A stretch of DNA of 64,000 nt from Uranotaenia lowii (lineage: Eukaryota; Arthropoda; Insecta; Diptera; Culicidae): NCBI RefSeq assembly GCF_029784155.1, contig NC_073692.1:317158105-317222104 (forward strand), written 5' to 3'. Made by a program: the position numbers and the translations under genes. Positions 44,140-55,160 of the stretch are shown here, piece by piece; the stretch's first letter is position 1, and each line of letters begins with the position of its first letter. A model generated the notes under the pieces. That model was given only the letters and a program-made list of their open reading frames with translations, made no database searches and was not told the origin of the DNA.

Positions 44140-46397
44140 CAGGCCCGTGCGAAGTACCCGTCCATGGGGGGGTTTGGAATTTCAAATTCAGCTAAAAATA
44201 AAAGCAATGCCAAAAATTAACAATACAAAAATGAAAGCAACTTCTAACACCATTTTCCACTCATGATTATCGCACAAACTAAAAATAAATTGGACTGGTA
44301 AAAAAAAACAATATTTTCAAATTATACCAGAACGAAAGTTTCAAATTTTTGGTAAGTCATTGATAATTTATTTTCTCCAAAATTATGTTCTTCATTCTGA
44401 ACTGGAAATTATTTTCAAAAGTATTTCTAAGCTAATTTAAAACAAACGTTTTCAAAACACAGAGCTTAAAAGAACTCTGGACTCTATAATAAATATCCAA
44501 TCAGGTAAAAAACTAACCATGATTAGTTTTTAGAGAAATGATAATAATTGTTAATTTTATTCATCTTAATTAAAATTCTGATCTTTATTTTCAACTGAAA
44601 GGTGATTGAAAAATTCCGTTGTAGTGTTTTGAATTTTTACAAAAAATTGCGATCTAAAAATGTGAACTTTCGAAAACTGAAAAAAAAACCAATTTGAACT
44701 TTGGAGAATTTATTCAATGAATGATGGTTTAATTTAATTTGATAAAAAGAAGAATATAGTTATTTTTATTTGAAAAGTGCCAGTGAAGAAAGTCAGAGAA
44801 AAAACCTATTTATAGAAAAATAAATGGGTTAAATTCGTTAAATAGTTCATTTTTGTTGTTCAAAATAATAACTACATGTTCTATTATACTTACAAGAAAA
44901 TAATTTGAAATGGGTGATTATTCCAAGTTACAACAAATATTTTAAGAACAAAGCAAATACAAAGTTAATTAACATTTCGCATTAAAATTAAGATTAAAGT
45001 TGCTACCTACTTCAAATCATGTTTCAAACTTTCAAAAATTATTTTTAAAATCATGGTTGGTTCATAAAACACGATTTTATCTAAAAAAATTTAGGAATAG
45101 TTTTTAAATTTTCAATCATAAGTTTTAAAGTTTAAAATTACAAGCTTTAAGAATTTTGTCACTTTCGATTGAAATATTGGGTCCTGAAAAGAACAGAAGG
45201 ATGGAACTTTTTTTTTCTTAGTTAAAAATTAACACTTAATGGCTTATGTGACAAGTACACACAAATTCAGAATTAAAAAAAAAACAAATTTGTTAAAATT
45301 ATCCCAGAAATTTAATTATTTTGATTAAAAAATTCGGCAAGTTAATGAATTGGAAAAACCTGTAATTTATTGAAAATTGAAACAAAGTATAAAAACGAAA
45401 AAGATAAGTTTTTTTTAACATTTCAAGAGGTTTATTTTAATAAACACGTTTCACCATAAAGATTTACATAATTTAATTGATGACTCAAGACAACAGCATT
45501 TTTGTGCTTTTTTTAATGATTGATTTGATATATTTTTGCGTTACGAACTCGTTTTCTTAAAAATATCTAAAATTCAGTTTAATTTAAAACTTCTTGAAAA
45601 TTTGATAAATGAAAAATAGTAAAAAAAACATAAAACTTCTATAACTTTTTTCGCATAACTCAAAAATACTTGAATTCTTGAGGAAAGTTGATAATTCATT
45701 TAAAACTTTTATTTTTGAATGATAGGTTTTTGATTTGAGTTTTTGTATAAACAATGCAGTAATTTCTCAAATACTTATTACTTCTTTGAAAGTTATTTTA
45801 ATAACTTGCTGATAGAAATACTGCTTATTCATGTTCAAGGTACCCAAATTAGTCTAAATTACCAATTCATTGCACCTCCAAAAAAATGTAAATTTTGTGG
45901 ACCTGTGTAAAGTATGTGTTGTGTTGAGCATTTGGAAAAACAAAAAAATACTTAATAAAATTTAGTCGAAATTAGTTTCTTGAAGAATTTTGCAAATCAG
46001 CATAACATTTGTAATTAAAATAACGATTTGAAAAAATGGTTCGTTTCAAACTCTGTTCTTATTCAGTTACACTTCTTAATAATAACCAATTCTGAAGACG
46101 AGGTAGGGTTTTTTATGTCAAATTTTGACTTGCTATTATATAAAAGATTAATTGAATTGTAATTTAGAACCAAAGTTAGTTTCAATTCGTAAACATCGAG
46201 TAGTATCGTAGATCAAAATGTCTCAAGCCAAGGGTGGTTAAAGACTGAATTCCGCCGGAGGCGAGAAAAATTTCTGACTTATTTTCAAATACATTTTAAC
46301 ATCAAGTAATTTTCTGTTACTTTGGTGAAAATTTTACTTGGAAAAAATCTTCATGGGGGGGTTAAACCCCTAAAACCCCCCCGTTCACACGGCCTTG
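44140..46397. mobile_element. non-autonomous hAT element with CAGGCCCGTG ends
   Basis: 2258 bp. Left CAGGCCCGTGCGAAGTACCC, right complement of CAAGGCCGTGTGAACGGGGG, each followed inward by a G- or C-run. A perfect 8-bp duplication ATTAAGCA (44132-44139, 46398-46405) flanks it. The interior is very AT-rich with no recognised coding region. Confidence 0.88.
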
Positions 46398-46675
46398 ATT
46401 AAGCATAATAATTTTCGGTATTCATAACGGGTTTGTCAGCTCTCAATTTCGTGATGATGGATTTTGAAGAAAACTGTGCACAATTATTTTTATCTTCTTC
46501 TCTTGTATCTTAAATATCTCGGAAATCGCTTATTTAAAAAAAAGAAACAGGCAGGATAGTTCTTTTTACAAGGATTCCAATGCTGAAAAAATGTAGTATA
46601 TCGGATCACTAGGGACTTAACTGTAACCAAATGAAAGTGTCCCATTCCTTAATGAACTAAATTTTATATCTAACT

Positions 46676-46892
46676 AGCTGATCCCATACGAACTCCGTTT
46701 CGCTTTGAACTTGGAATATGTCATGAACATTCAGAAGGGGTCATCCGAAAATCTAAAATCATTTTTCATCATTCCTGGTCCTAATGAGCATCCATGCCAA
46801 ATTTCAGACCTCTAGCTTTCAAGATGGCTGAGTCTATAGAGGACAAACAAACAAACATACAGAAATTGCTTTATATATATAGATAGATATTC
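46676..46892. repeat. dispersed repeat ending in (TA)n, copy 1
   Basis: Shares about 130 bases, including 'cattcctggtcctaatgagc' and 'catgccaaatttcag', with 51740-51896, and both copies end in a caaacatac... then (ta)n-aga tail. Starts with 'ctagctgatcccatacgaac'. Retroposon-like tail; family not assigned. Confidence 0.6.
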
Positions 46893-48310
46893 ACTGTGCA
46901 TCGTTTTCGTATAATCGAAAAATTTATAGTTTTGAGATTTTAATAAATGGAAATTCAAAAAAAAAATCGTGGTATGCTAATTCATCTTTTCATGAAAATA
47001 CATTTTTTACAACCATCATTTCTTAGGAAGATTGAATAGTTTTGGCCTATAGTTTTATCTTCAAAAGATTAAACTGCTTTTTTTTTTATCTTTTCCATCC
47101 CCTATCTAATGAAAATATCTGTTGAAGATTATCTCCTTTTCAATATAGATGATCTCCCTATAAAATGGTTTATTTAAGTTTCATTTACTTAGAAATTTCT
47201 TAAAAAACCTCCGAACTTTGTTGAAGCATGTTGAAAACTCACTTTGCATGTTTTCAATTGCATGTGTGATTTTTTTCGCTTTTCAATTTCGCACTGTTTT
47301 ATTATTAGTTTACCTTAAATGTTGAAAGTTCTACTAATAGCTTTTTGTAGTTATCGAAAACAAATCATCTCGAAAACACCATTTTTTTATTATGATAAAT
47401 GTTTTTTTGAGTCCTGTTTTTTTTTCATGGCACAAACATCCCATTAATGGATGGTAGAATCGACCACATTGGTCATCAATGATAACTCAAAAGTTGGAAA
47501 TTGGTCAGTGAAATCAAATTGATAAAACTCAAAACCTCAAATTTGATTATCTGATCAATTTTCTAATCCCCTATTAAAATCCCAATTAAAGTGTTAAAAT
47601 CGCTGCCTTGAGCTTATAACTGTGAAACTAAAAAAAAATCTTTCTCTATGAGGAATTCCAAAAATATAAAAATGGTTAACCCTCAAAGCCCCCAGCGGCG
47701 GTAAAGAGCACTTTGAAAGCCACTACTATTCTAGTCAATATATTCCTTACAGGCTAGTTGTATTTTTCAATCAAAATGTAGGCTTATAATAGTATCCAAA
47801 TATCTCGTACCGGTAGCACGTGCTTTGAACAGTAGAAGGTACAAAAACACCCGCCTAAATTTTCACTTCCAAGATTTTAATGCTCAGCAAGCTTTGCTAT
47901 TCAGTACATGTGAGCTCTGGATGGTCGTTGTTGTAACTCGCGGTTGCTCAGCGGGTGGGTGGTTTTTGCTGGTGGGTGGAGTTGGTTGAAATGAGTGGGA
48001 TTCAGGGTCGGACTTTCTACGGGTTGTCAATCGCGCAGGGCTACTTTCTCTTGAGTAAAAGGGACTCAAACAGTGGTGTCCAAACGATGGAGTGAAAATA
48101 AAAGCTTATTACGAGTGGTACCTCGCATGTTACCAACCTTTATCGAATATTTACTAATCTTAAACAAAGATGCAGATTCTTAGTCCGGAACACTCCAGAG
48201 GGAGGCATGGGAAAACGATAAAAATACGAGGGCAAATCAAACTATGGTTGTAAATCGTTCAAAATAAATACTTAGGCAGGATGGCTAGTTTTACAAAATA
48301 AGGGAAGAAC
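46893..48310. other. intron of the serine protease homolog gene, part 2
   Basis: AT-rich until about 47680. 47884-48104 has a minus-strand open frame rich in Pro, Thr and Ser (for example HPPAEQPRVTTTT), with no ATG at its start and no recognised domain. Confidence 0.3.
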
Positions 48311-48319
48311 ATTTATTGG

Positions 48320-48634
48320 CTAATGCAGCCCAAGTTTCACGTCACATTCGGTACTTGCGGTTTCTGGAGAATCATAACCGAATTCTCGGTTTCTGGTCGT
48401 TTCTGGCAGATTCGCACCAATTTCGGCGTCCCGAAATGGTGATTGAATCCGAGTCATGCAGGTGATGTCTAGGTGCTGGTTGATCGGTGACGTTTTTGGG
48501 GTTATGTCCACCGAAGGTTCCTTTCCGTTCGCGTTATCTTCTGTGCCGCCTGTTTCGGATTTTTGGCCACAACGGGCATCCGAGGATGATCCTGAGTTTG
48601 GGTTTATAATTGAAAAGAAAAAGGTCCTTTGGAC
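48320..48634 (-). CDS. unrecognised 104-codon open frame ending at an AATAAA
   Basis: Open on the minus strand from a TAG at 48635-48637 to a TAG at 48320-48322. No ATG lies in its first half; a CAG at the start of the open part could be a splice acceptor (AACCCAAACTCAG|GATC). Composition is protein-like (Asn, Thr, Glu, Asp, Pro and Ser), with segments such as GQKSETGGTEDNANGKEPS and REFGYDSPETAST, and base composition is clearly less AT-rich than its surroundings. A minus-strand AATAAA (48312-48317) begins three bases past the stop. It may be the 3' exon of a nested host gene or the end of a retroelement gag-like frame. No function can be assigned. Confidence 0.3.
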   Translation of the reverse strand, partial: VQRTFFFSIINPNSGSSSDARCGQKSETGGTEDNANGKEPSVDITPKTSPINQHLDITCMTRIQSPFRDAEIGANLPETTRNREFGYDSPETASTECDVKLGLH

Positions 48635-48639
48635 CTAAC

Positions 48640-49207
48640 CAGATAAATTAATATACCTGTGACGACTTGTTTGTAACCGCATGGTTTTTTTTACAATTTT
48701 TGACAATATCTATAAACATTACATTTTTTTTTACCTTTTTCTTCACTGCGTATTTTTAACTTGTTTCTGTGTTTCGTTGATATAATGTTTTGAGGATTTT
48801 GTGCTGTTTAATATAAATATGTACATTGTTTTAATTTTCTTCTAACAACTGTCATTGCATGTGTTTTAAGGTTCATAACCTAGTTTTTACCTTGTCTCAA
48901 CAAATTCGTTTTAACTGTTTCTATTTTCGTTGTTTTACCATGAAAATGATATTTTCAACTGTCTTGAAAGTAGGAAAAGTAATTATATTAATTTTAACCG
49001 CACATTTCTATGGAAAGCCAAACTAACCGTACTATTTGTTAACAACTCTCACTTGTGTATTGAAAACCACTTTTAACTTGTCGTTTGTGATTGTTTCTTC
49101 TGTTAATACGTCAGTTGTGACCGTTCTTCTGTTTTTAACCTGCAAGTTTAGTATATTATTAAGAATTTTTTTACACCATTTTAACCTCAAATTACTATAC
49201 TCTACAA
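48640..49207. other. T-rich intron sequence, no gene
   Basis: No coding content or structured repeat recognised. Confidence 0.4.
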
Positions 49208-49394
49208 CAGGCATGTCAAACTGGGGGTTCGCGGGGCGCATGCGGGCCGCGGCTTTGGTCAATGCGGCCCGCGTAGCCCCATCTTAAATTTTCACAAAAT
49301 TCCATACTACACAGAAGTACGCTGGCTTTCCTGCCACAAAATATTAAAAAGATTTTTCATGCTACGCTAGGAAAAATTAATTTTATTTTTAGAA

Positions 49395-50070
49395 ATGAAA
49401 GGTGAACCTGTTGAACATTTTCAAGCAGACGACTGGGTTCAGGATTTGGCATTTGACGTTGATCTCACTGGCCACCTGCAAGATTTGAACTTAAAGCTTC
49501 AAGGAAAAGAAAAAAAAATCATAACTACTTATGATGATGTAAAAAACTTCCAAGCGAAGTTACGGTTATGGATCAACCAAATTTCCAAAAAAAAACCTTG
49601 TGCACTTCTCTACGCCTCAAGAACAGAAAAGAACAAATGAGACTGCATCATTTGATAAATACGTACTTCACCTAGAATCGTTACTAGATGAATTCAAAGG
49701 CCGTTTTCGTAACTTTAATTCATACGAGCAAGAATTTTCGTTGTTTGTATCTCCATTTTCGTTTGCTCCTAAAAATGCTGCAGATAATTTGCAACTAGAG
49801 TTGATAGAGCTGCGCTTTATTAAAAGCGAAAAACATTGAAGTGGCCGTACCAAAATTTTACAGCTATTTGCTTGAACGCTACGTTGAGTTACGGAAATTT
49901 GTTGTCAGAATTCTTGTTATGTTTTCAAGTAGCTATCTACATATGTGAACAGTTTTTCTTTCCAAAATGAAAGCTACAAAAACTCCTCATCGTTCGAGAT
50001 TATCTGATAAAAATTTATCATCAATAATAAAAGTGTCAGTGACAAATGAACTTCAACCTGACAATAGATA
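49395..50070 (+). pseudogene. hAT transposase remnant of copy D
   Basis: Begins M-K-G-E-P-V, then DLAFDVDLTGHLQDLNLKLQ, the V-D-x-T-x-H-L-N-x-L-N-x-x-L-Q-G region characteristic of GTF2IRD2-like hAT transposases, followed by a K-A-F-x-x-K-L-like stretch. A frameshift at about 49615 leads into the block F-S-L-F-V-S-P-F-S-F-A-P (49735-49770) and L-Q-L-E-L-I-E-L, then a second shift. The catalytic N-terminal part is absent. Confidence 0.8.
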
Positions 50071-50072
50071 TA

Positions 50073-50991
50073 GGGCTAGGTGGGGTAATTATGAACAAAA
50101 TTACTCAGTTTTACATATTATCAGCTCAAACAAGTAGCTCTTTAATTTTTGAATTCTGGAAATTAACCAAAAAAGAATGGCTGGCTCCCTTCTTCATTTT
50201 AAGATTTTTCCTAATTTTTAAGTTGCAGCTTCTGGGCGTAAAACGCTTATTCATAATTACCCCGTTTGTTCATAATTACCCCCTTGTCAATGGGGTAATT
50301 ATGAACACTGTAACGATTCTTGTTATGTGATGACTTTTGATATTGGCTTTATTCCTATTGCATTGTATCCTTTATTCATGTAGCATTGTACTGAGATTTG
50401 TTGATTTTTTAAATTTACTGTTGAGAAGTTATTGGTTATTTTCAGTTTTACATAGCTGGAAGGCATCTTTTCAAATAATCACAGATCCACAATTCTTAAA
50501 AAAAATGAAGTAATGTTTTAGGCTTATTTTCAAGATTTGGATGGTTATCGTGATTTTGAAGATAAAAGTAAATTTCAATCATAAACCAAAGCAGAAAAAA
50601 CACGTGTTCATAATTACCCCGCATCTTGAAAAGTATGGGGTAAACATGAACACTTCTTTGTGCGTGGGTTGAAATTATTTACATCATAAAATCATATCAC
50701 ACCACATGGAGCATCTATTACCAAACGTAAGACTTTCAAAAACAACATTTCATCTTCATTCACATGGACGAGGGAGTCAATTTATCAGACACGTCTCTAA
50801 ACGATTTTCGTTTCTCAGAGACATTATTTTATTTTAATAATTCTAACTACAAAATTTATACAGTTAGGTTTGCAAGTTGTAACTGTAACTTATCAATAGA
50901 AAGACAGACTATCACATTTGATCAGTTTTGGGTCCCTACTATGACCCTAACGGCGCTTACGGCGTTTGTTCATAATTACCCCACTTAGCCC
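50073..50991. mobile_element. TA-flanked MITE with 'ggggtaattatgaac' ends, inserted in hAT copy D
   Basis: 919 bp with ends GGGCTAGGTGGGGTAATTAT and the complement of GGGCTAAGTGGGGTAATTAT, flanked by TA (50071-50072, 50992-50993). hAT copy C keeps the empty site, reading 'caatagatataatgcatt' at 34272-34289, which confirms the 2-bp duplication. 'Gttcataattacccc' is repeated several times internally in both orientations. Confidence 0.93.
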
Positions 50992-51218
50992 TAATGCATT
51001 TTAATATAAGAATGTTAAACATTAAAAGCTTACATAAAAATTTAACGCAAAATTTTATTCCAAGTTTACTTATAACAATATTCCATTTTATTGTATCTAA
51101 TCTCCGCGAAACTAATAAGTTATGTTTTCTAACTGATTTTGGCTGCGGCCCTCTACGTCATAGAAAATTTTTAATGCGGCCCGCACACTTAAACGAGTTT
51201 GACATGCCTGCTCTACAA

Positions 51219-52596
51219 TCTACACACGGCGCGCACTTCTTGACTCTAAGGCGTTCGCGAACAGAAAGAATCTGCGCTAACTAAGCCGACATTGAGCAAG
51301 CGTTAAAAAGTTCATCCAACCGCCACACTGTCATCCACGTCGGCAATTTTATTTGACGTGTGCGGCGTTGACCGGGTGGTAACACTTCCTCGCAAAAGCC
51401 AATGCTTTCGTCCTACGCCCATGGGCATCTCTTGTGAGAGAAGTGGCTGCGTAATGATTGGATAGGGAGGTGAAATGGGAGGAATCCTTTGAGAGCTTTT
51501 GAGTGGCGATTGTTATGACGGTTATGATTGTCAGGGTTGTAAGTCAAAATTAGGTAATGTGTCGAAGACACTTTAATGGATTGTAACGAACGGTTACATT
51601 GTTTATAATACCCGGCCCATGGTGATGGTGAAAATAATCCGCCAACGAAACGGACGGAATAGAAAATCGGTTCGCAAAATGGGTGCCATGACTTTTGGTT
51701 CGTGGGAATAAAACCGTTGTTGTATGGACGAAGCCCTTTAAAAGAGGTCATCTGAAAATCTACATTTTTCATCATTCCTGGTCCTAATGAGCACCCATGC
51801 CAAATTTCAGGTCTCTAGCTCTTAAGGCGGCTGAGCCTATTGAAGACAAACATACAGACGAACAAACGGAAATTACTTTTTATATATATATATAGATTAG
51901 AAAGAGTTGTTATGTATTGTGTACCAAACAACTTTTCCTTTGACGCCAAAAGATTAGATGTACCGTTATAGCTATAAAAAGTTTGTGAAAAAGTGCACTT
52001 TTTTACAATAAAAAATATCAGTTCACTAAACTTAGAAAAAAATTATAGAAAAATCAACTAAAGTGATATTGCGCTAAAATTTGAGATTTAAGCACTTGAA
52101 GATTATTGAAAAAAATTAAAAAAATATTCTGGAATGGTTAACTAAGAACAAATGTTTTGGCTGATGCCAAGCGATTTCCCACTGTGCGGCGGCTGCTCCA
52201 TACATAAGGTGACATCTGAATGAAATGTAGTCGGGCTCTGGGTAATCCACAGTTAGTTGTGATTTATGTGTGGCTGGTAATTTATGTCCTTTACTGAAGC
52301 ATTCCAAAGTTTAATTTTCGAAACGATTTTTTCTTAAATTATTAAAAAAAAACTATACGTATCGGAATCATCAATTCAAAATTAAAGTGTTCACTTTTTT
52401 CCATTATCAGATTTGACTCGGCTCACAAAACTGTGCAGCACACTGCCGGAACCGAAAATTCCCCTCAAAATTTGACTGCTTCTTCCATTTCCGTGCTACC
52501 ACTGACAGTATACTGTATACCGGAACTCAAATGGTGCAGCGCATTGCTAATTTATTTGAACCGTTTTCTTTTGTTGTTGTATCCTTTTCATTTCAG
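51219..52596. other. intron of the serine protease homolog gene, part 3
   Basis: 51219-51740 is moderately GC-rich but no frame is recognised. 51740-51896 is copy 2 of the (TA)n-tailed dispersed repeat. The remainder is AT-rich and ends in a polypyrimidine tract before the next exon. Confidence 0.4.
51740..51896. repeat. dispersed repeat ending in (TA)n, copy 2
   Basis: Matches 46735-46890 over 'ggtcatc.gaaaatcta...cctggtcctaatgagc.cccatgccaaatttcag' and the final (ta)n-gat. The 5' part differs from copy 1, so one of them is truncated or the shared part is only the 3' end. Confidence 0.6.
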
Positions 52597-52826
52597 CATC
52601 AAATTGCAATTTCAACGCTCATGAACGGTGGCAGCGGCGAAACTCCATCGACCGGAAGCTCATCTCAGCAGCAAGAGCAGGAGGACCACTTCCGAAACCG
52701 GGTTCCACGGACACCGGAATTGCCCTGGCTGTGGCGGGTGGTTTTAATTGAAAAAGAGATGACTATTTGTGCCGGAACTCTGATCCATCCGAGGGCTCTT
52801 CTGACCACTGCAGTGTGCGTGATAAA
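52597..52826 (+). CDS. serine protease homolog, exon with start of the S1 domain (catalytic His lost)
   Basis: The exon is bounded by TATCCTTTTCATTTCAG| and |GTAAGTGC; it enters on a codon boundary and leaves after two bases of a codon (phase 2). 76 codons: a Ser/Gln/Glu-rich linker, then the beginning of a trypsin-fold domain, L-P-W-L-W-R-V-V-L-I and CAGTLIHPRALLTTAVCVI. In active S1 peptidases the last part reads T-A-A-H-C; here V replaces the catalytic His, so the protein is a non-catalytic homolog (SPH). Arthropod SPHs act outside the cell as cofactors or regulators in melanisation and clotting cascades; which role applies here is unknown. The rest of the domain was not found before 64000, so further exons lie beyond the window or were missed. 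Confidence 0.8.
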
Positions 52827-53385
52827 GTAAGTGCTTGCTACTGGGTACCAACCATCCACCTACTTCTGGGGGTCTGTCCGCTGGCTTCTGCTGATGCCGG
52901 TCAGTTATTTTGAAGAGGGCGCTTGGCGTTTTTGTGTGTTCGAAGTTTTATGGTGGCCTTTGTGCGGACAAGCGCTTCCATACTAAAAGGGTTCCAACTG
53001 ATTTACACCTGATGACAACTGCTACTGCAGGGATGAGGTCACATTGCTTTGATCAGAACACCTGGCGAGAAGCTGGAAAATTTCATTAAGTTCTGTTTTA
53101 CAAATTATTGTCCCGGGTACGGCTATAATGTATGATGACTTTTGAGAGGGTATTCAGCCACAAGAATGTATTAAGACTTCTTCTGCATTGCAACGGTTTT
53201 GGAACCACGAAAACTTTGGTCGATGTAGATAAAGTTTTTAAAAGAATGCCCTGATGACTTTTTCAGATGATAAGTTTAGACTTGAATTTCAAGTTTCAAT
53301 GTATGAGAAAAAGTTACTAGATTTTAATTCTGTGTTGTATCAATATAGCAGCATCCCCGATAGATGTATATGAAAACAAAATCCA
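52827..53385. other. intron after the S1 exon, no gene
   Basis: The first 220 bases are moderately GC-rich, then AT-rich. No S1 motif (D-I-A-L or G-D-S-G-G type) is visible in any frame. Confidence 0.4.
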
Positions 53386-53387
53386 TA

Positions 53388-54668
53388 AAGCATGGATCAC
53401 TACAAATCTGGACGCATTAAAACGGGTCTATCTCGGAGCTATGTAAACGAAATAAAAATGTTTTGTACTTGAAATGTAGGGTTTTTATTGCACTTTAAAG
53501 GAAAAATAATAAAAAAATTATTCCGATGTTGTTTTGATGAATTTTCGAACTTTTGGTTGAGTATCACTCATTATAGTTTGAACACCATATTCGCTGACCT
53601 CAGCGGCCATTTTGTTCCACAATCTCTTCATCTCTGTTGCTTCCCGAGTCGTCCTACCATTCTTCTTCATCTTCTGCTTGACAATTGCCCAAAATTTTTC
53701 GATTGGGCGGAATTGAGGGCAGTTGGGTGGGTTGATGTCCTTTTCGACAAAATCCACCCGTTGGCCCAATACCACTATAGAACCTCCTAGCTGTAGTGGC
53801 AGCTTGCCAAATCTGGCGAAAACTTATCTAGTCCTTTGTGAGATCTAATGTACGAAAAAAAAAGTTTTTCAGGCATTCCTCCTTGTAAATTTCGGAGTCC
53901 ATGGTCTTGTTTTCCACAAAAACCGGAATTTTTCGTCCGCAGCTGCAAATACCTTGCCAGATCAAACACTTTCTTGCACACTTATCAGCAAACACGAATT
54001 TGAAGTTGCCGGGGACATCACCATGACCAGTGCAGTGCACCACTGCAGTGGCTTTACATAAGCTGCCCAAAATCCATCTTCACGTACGTTTCGTCATCCA
54101 TGAGGATGCATCCGTCGAACTTCGTTGGAATCTTCTTGTATAACTCGCGGGCACGTCCTTTGGCTACTAAATTCTACTTCAATGTTCGGTTTGGTTGCTT
54201 ACTGGTCCGATAGGATCGTATTCCTTCGCGTAGACGAATTCTGCTGACGGTGCACCGGTCGGCGTTGAATTTCTTGGCAATGTCATAGTCCGACTACCCT
54301 GTGTTTTCCTTGATCGTTCTCAACACCTTCAAATGCAGTTTCCGATCCTTAATTCCACTATGACGCTTGGTATGAACCTGCCGATCTATAGTACGCATCT
54401 CACGGAAACGTTTGAGAACGCTACACATGGTTGATTTGACCATTTTTAACGATTTCGCGATTTTTGAACCCGACCACGTCATTTTATTTTCATCTCGCGG
54501 CTTCCATCACGTGTAACTTTTTTGAAACAAAACGAATCGTAATGAAATTTTCAGCACTGGTAGAAGAAACATTCCTCTACAAAGTGCTGCCAAAACATTC
54601 CAGATCCAACAACTAGGAGCACTATGGTAAAATAAATAGTGCGTCCAGATTTGTAGTGATCCATGCTT
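53388..54668 (-). mobile_element. Tc1/mariner element, DD37E type, copy 3
   Basis: 1281 bp with ends AAGCATGGATCACTACAAAT / complement, flanked by TA (53386-53387, 54669-54670). Best-preserved copy of the subfamily also seen at 35009. Transposase runs on the minus strand, with frameshifts. Confidence 0.92.
53518..54482 (-). pseudogene. broken DD37E transposase, copy 3
   Basis: The HTH part is open at 54294-54482 (KIAKSLKMVKSTMCSVLKRF). The catalytic part follows in shifted frames: M-D-D-E-T-Y-V-K near 54090, F-A-D-K-C-A-R-K and W-Q-G-I-C-S-C-G in 53828-54070, P-D-L-A-S-C-H-Y near 53800, and N-P-P-N-C-P-Q-F-R-P-I-E-K-F-W in 53518-53775. The distance from the second Asp to the Glu is 37 residues when the small shifts are ignored, which defines the family. 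Three or more frame changes make it non-functional. Confidence 0.88.
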
Positions 54669-54719
54669 TAAGTAGAATATTATTTTTCTTGGGTAATATG
54701 ACATTCTTCAAAATGCCCG

Positions 54720-55160
54720 GAAAATTTACAAAACAAAATGAAGGGGTAAATTGAGGTTATCAGAATATTTCCCGCACGTATCCGGGCCAAGCAAATCAGG
54801 GCTATTTTATCTGAAAACTCATCAATATCCGGGCATTTGATTTCAAAATTTTCAATCTAAATTCGGGCAAAACAAAGGAAATTTAGTCTATGTTCAGGTA
54901 CTACTCAACAAAAATCAAAATGAATTGTTAAACCGTTAATATTATAATGTTAAAACTTGCTCAAACAATTTTGTTCTAATACACAAAATTTGTAAAAAAA
55001 GTGGCCCGAATATGATATTTTTGTTCGATTTTGCAAAAAAGTGAATAAATCCGGAAAAAATCGGGGCTTTTTTTTAAAATCCGGACACCCGGGGCTTTTC
55101 AATATTTTATCGAATATCCGGGCAAGTCCGGGTTGCCCTGGCAATCTGGCAAGCTTGGGT
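54720..55160. repeat. dispersed repeat rich in 'ccggg' words
   Basis: Contains 'tatccgggc', 'acacccggggc' and at its right end 'tccgggttgccctggcaatc' followed by 'tggcaagctt'. Related pieces are at 2790-2840, 41210-41300 and 58215-58560. Ends and target duplications could not be fixed; probably a non-autonomous DNA element. Confidence 0.45.

Larger units (their letters stand above)
49208..51210 (+). mobile_element. hAT element, GTF2IRD2/ZBED5-like family, copy D, complete ends
   Basis: 2003 bp with ends CAGGCATGTCAAACT and GTTTGACATGCCTG, flanked by a perfect 8-bp duplication CTCTACAA (49200-49207, 51211-51218). Internal deletion compared with copy C removed the N-terminal half of the transposase. 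It is interrupted by a TA-flanked element at 50073-50991. Confidence 0.93.
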
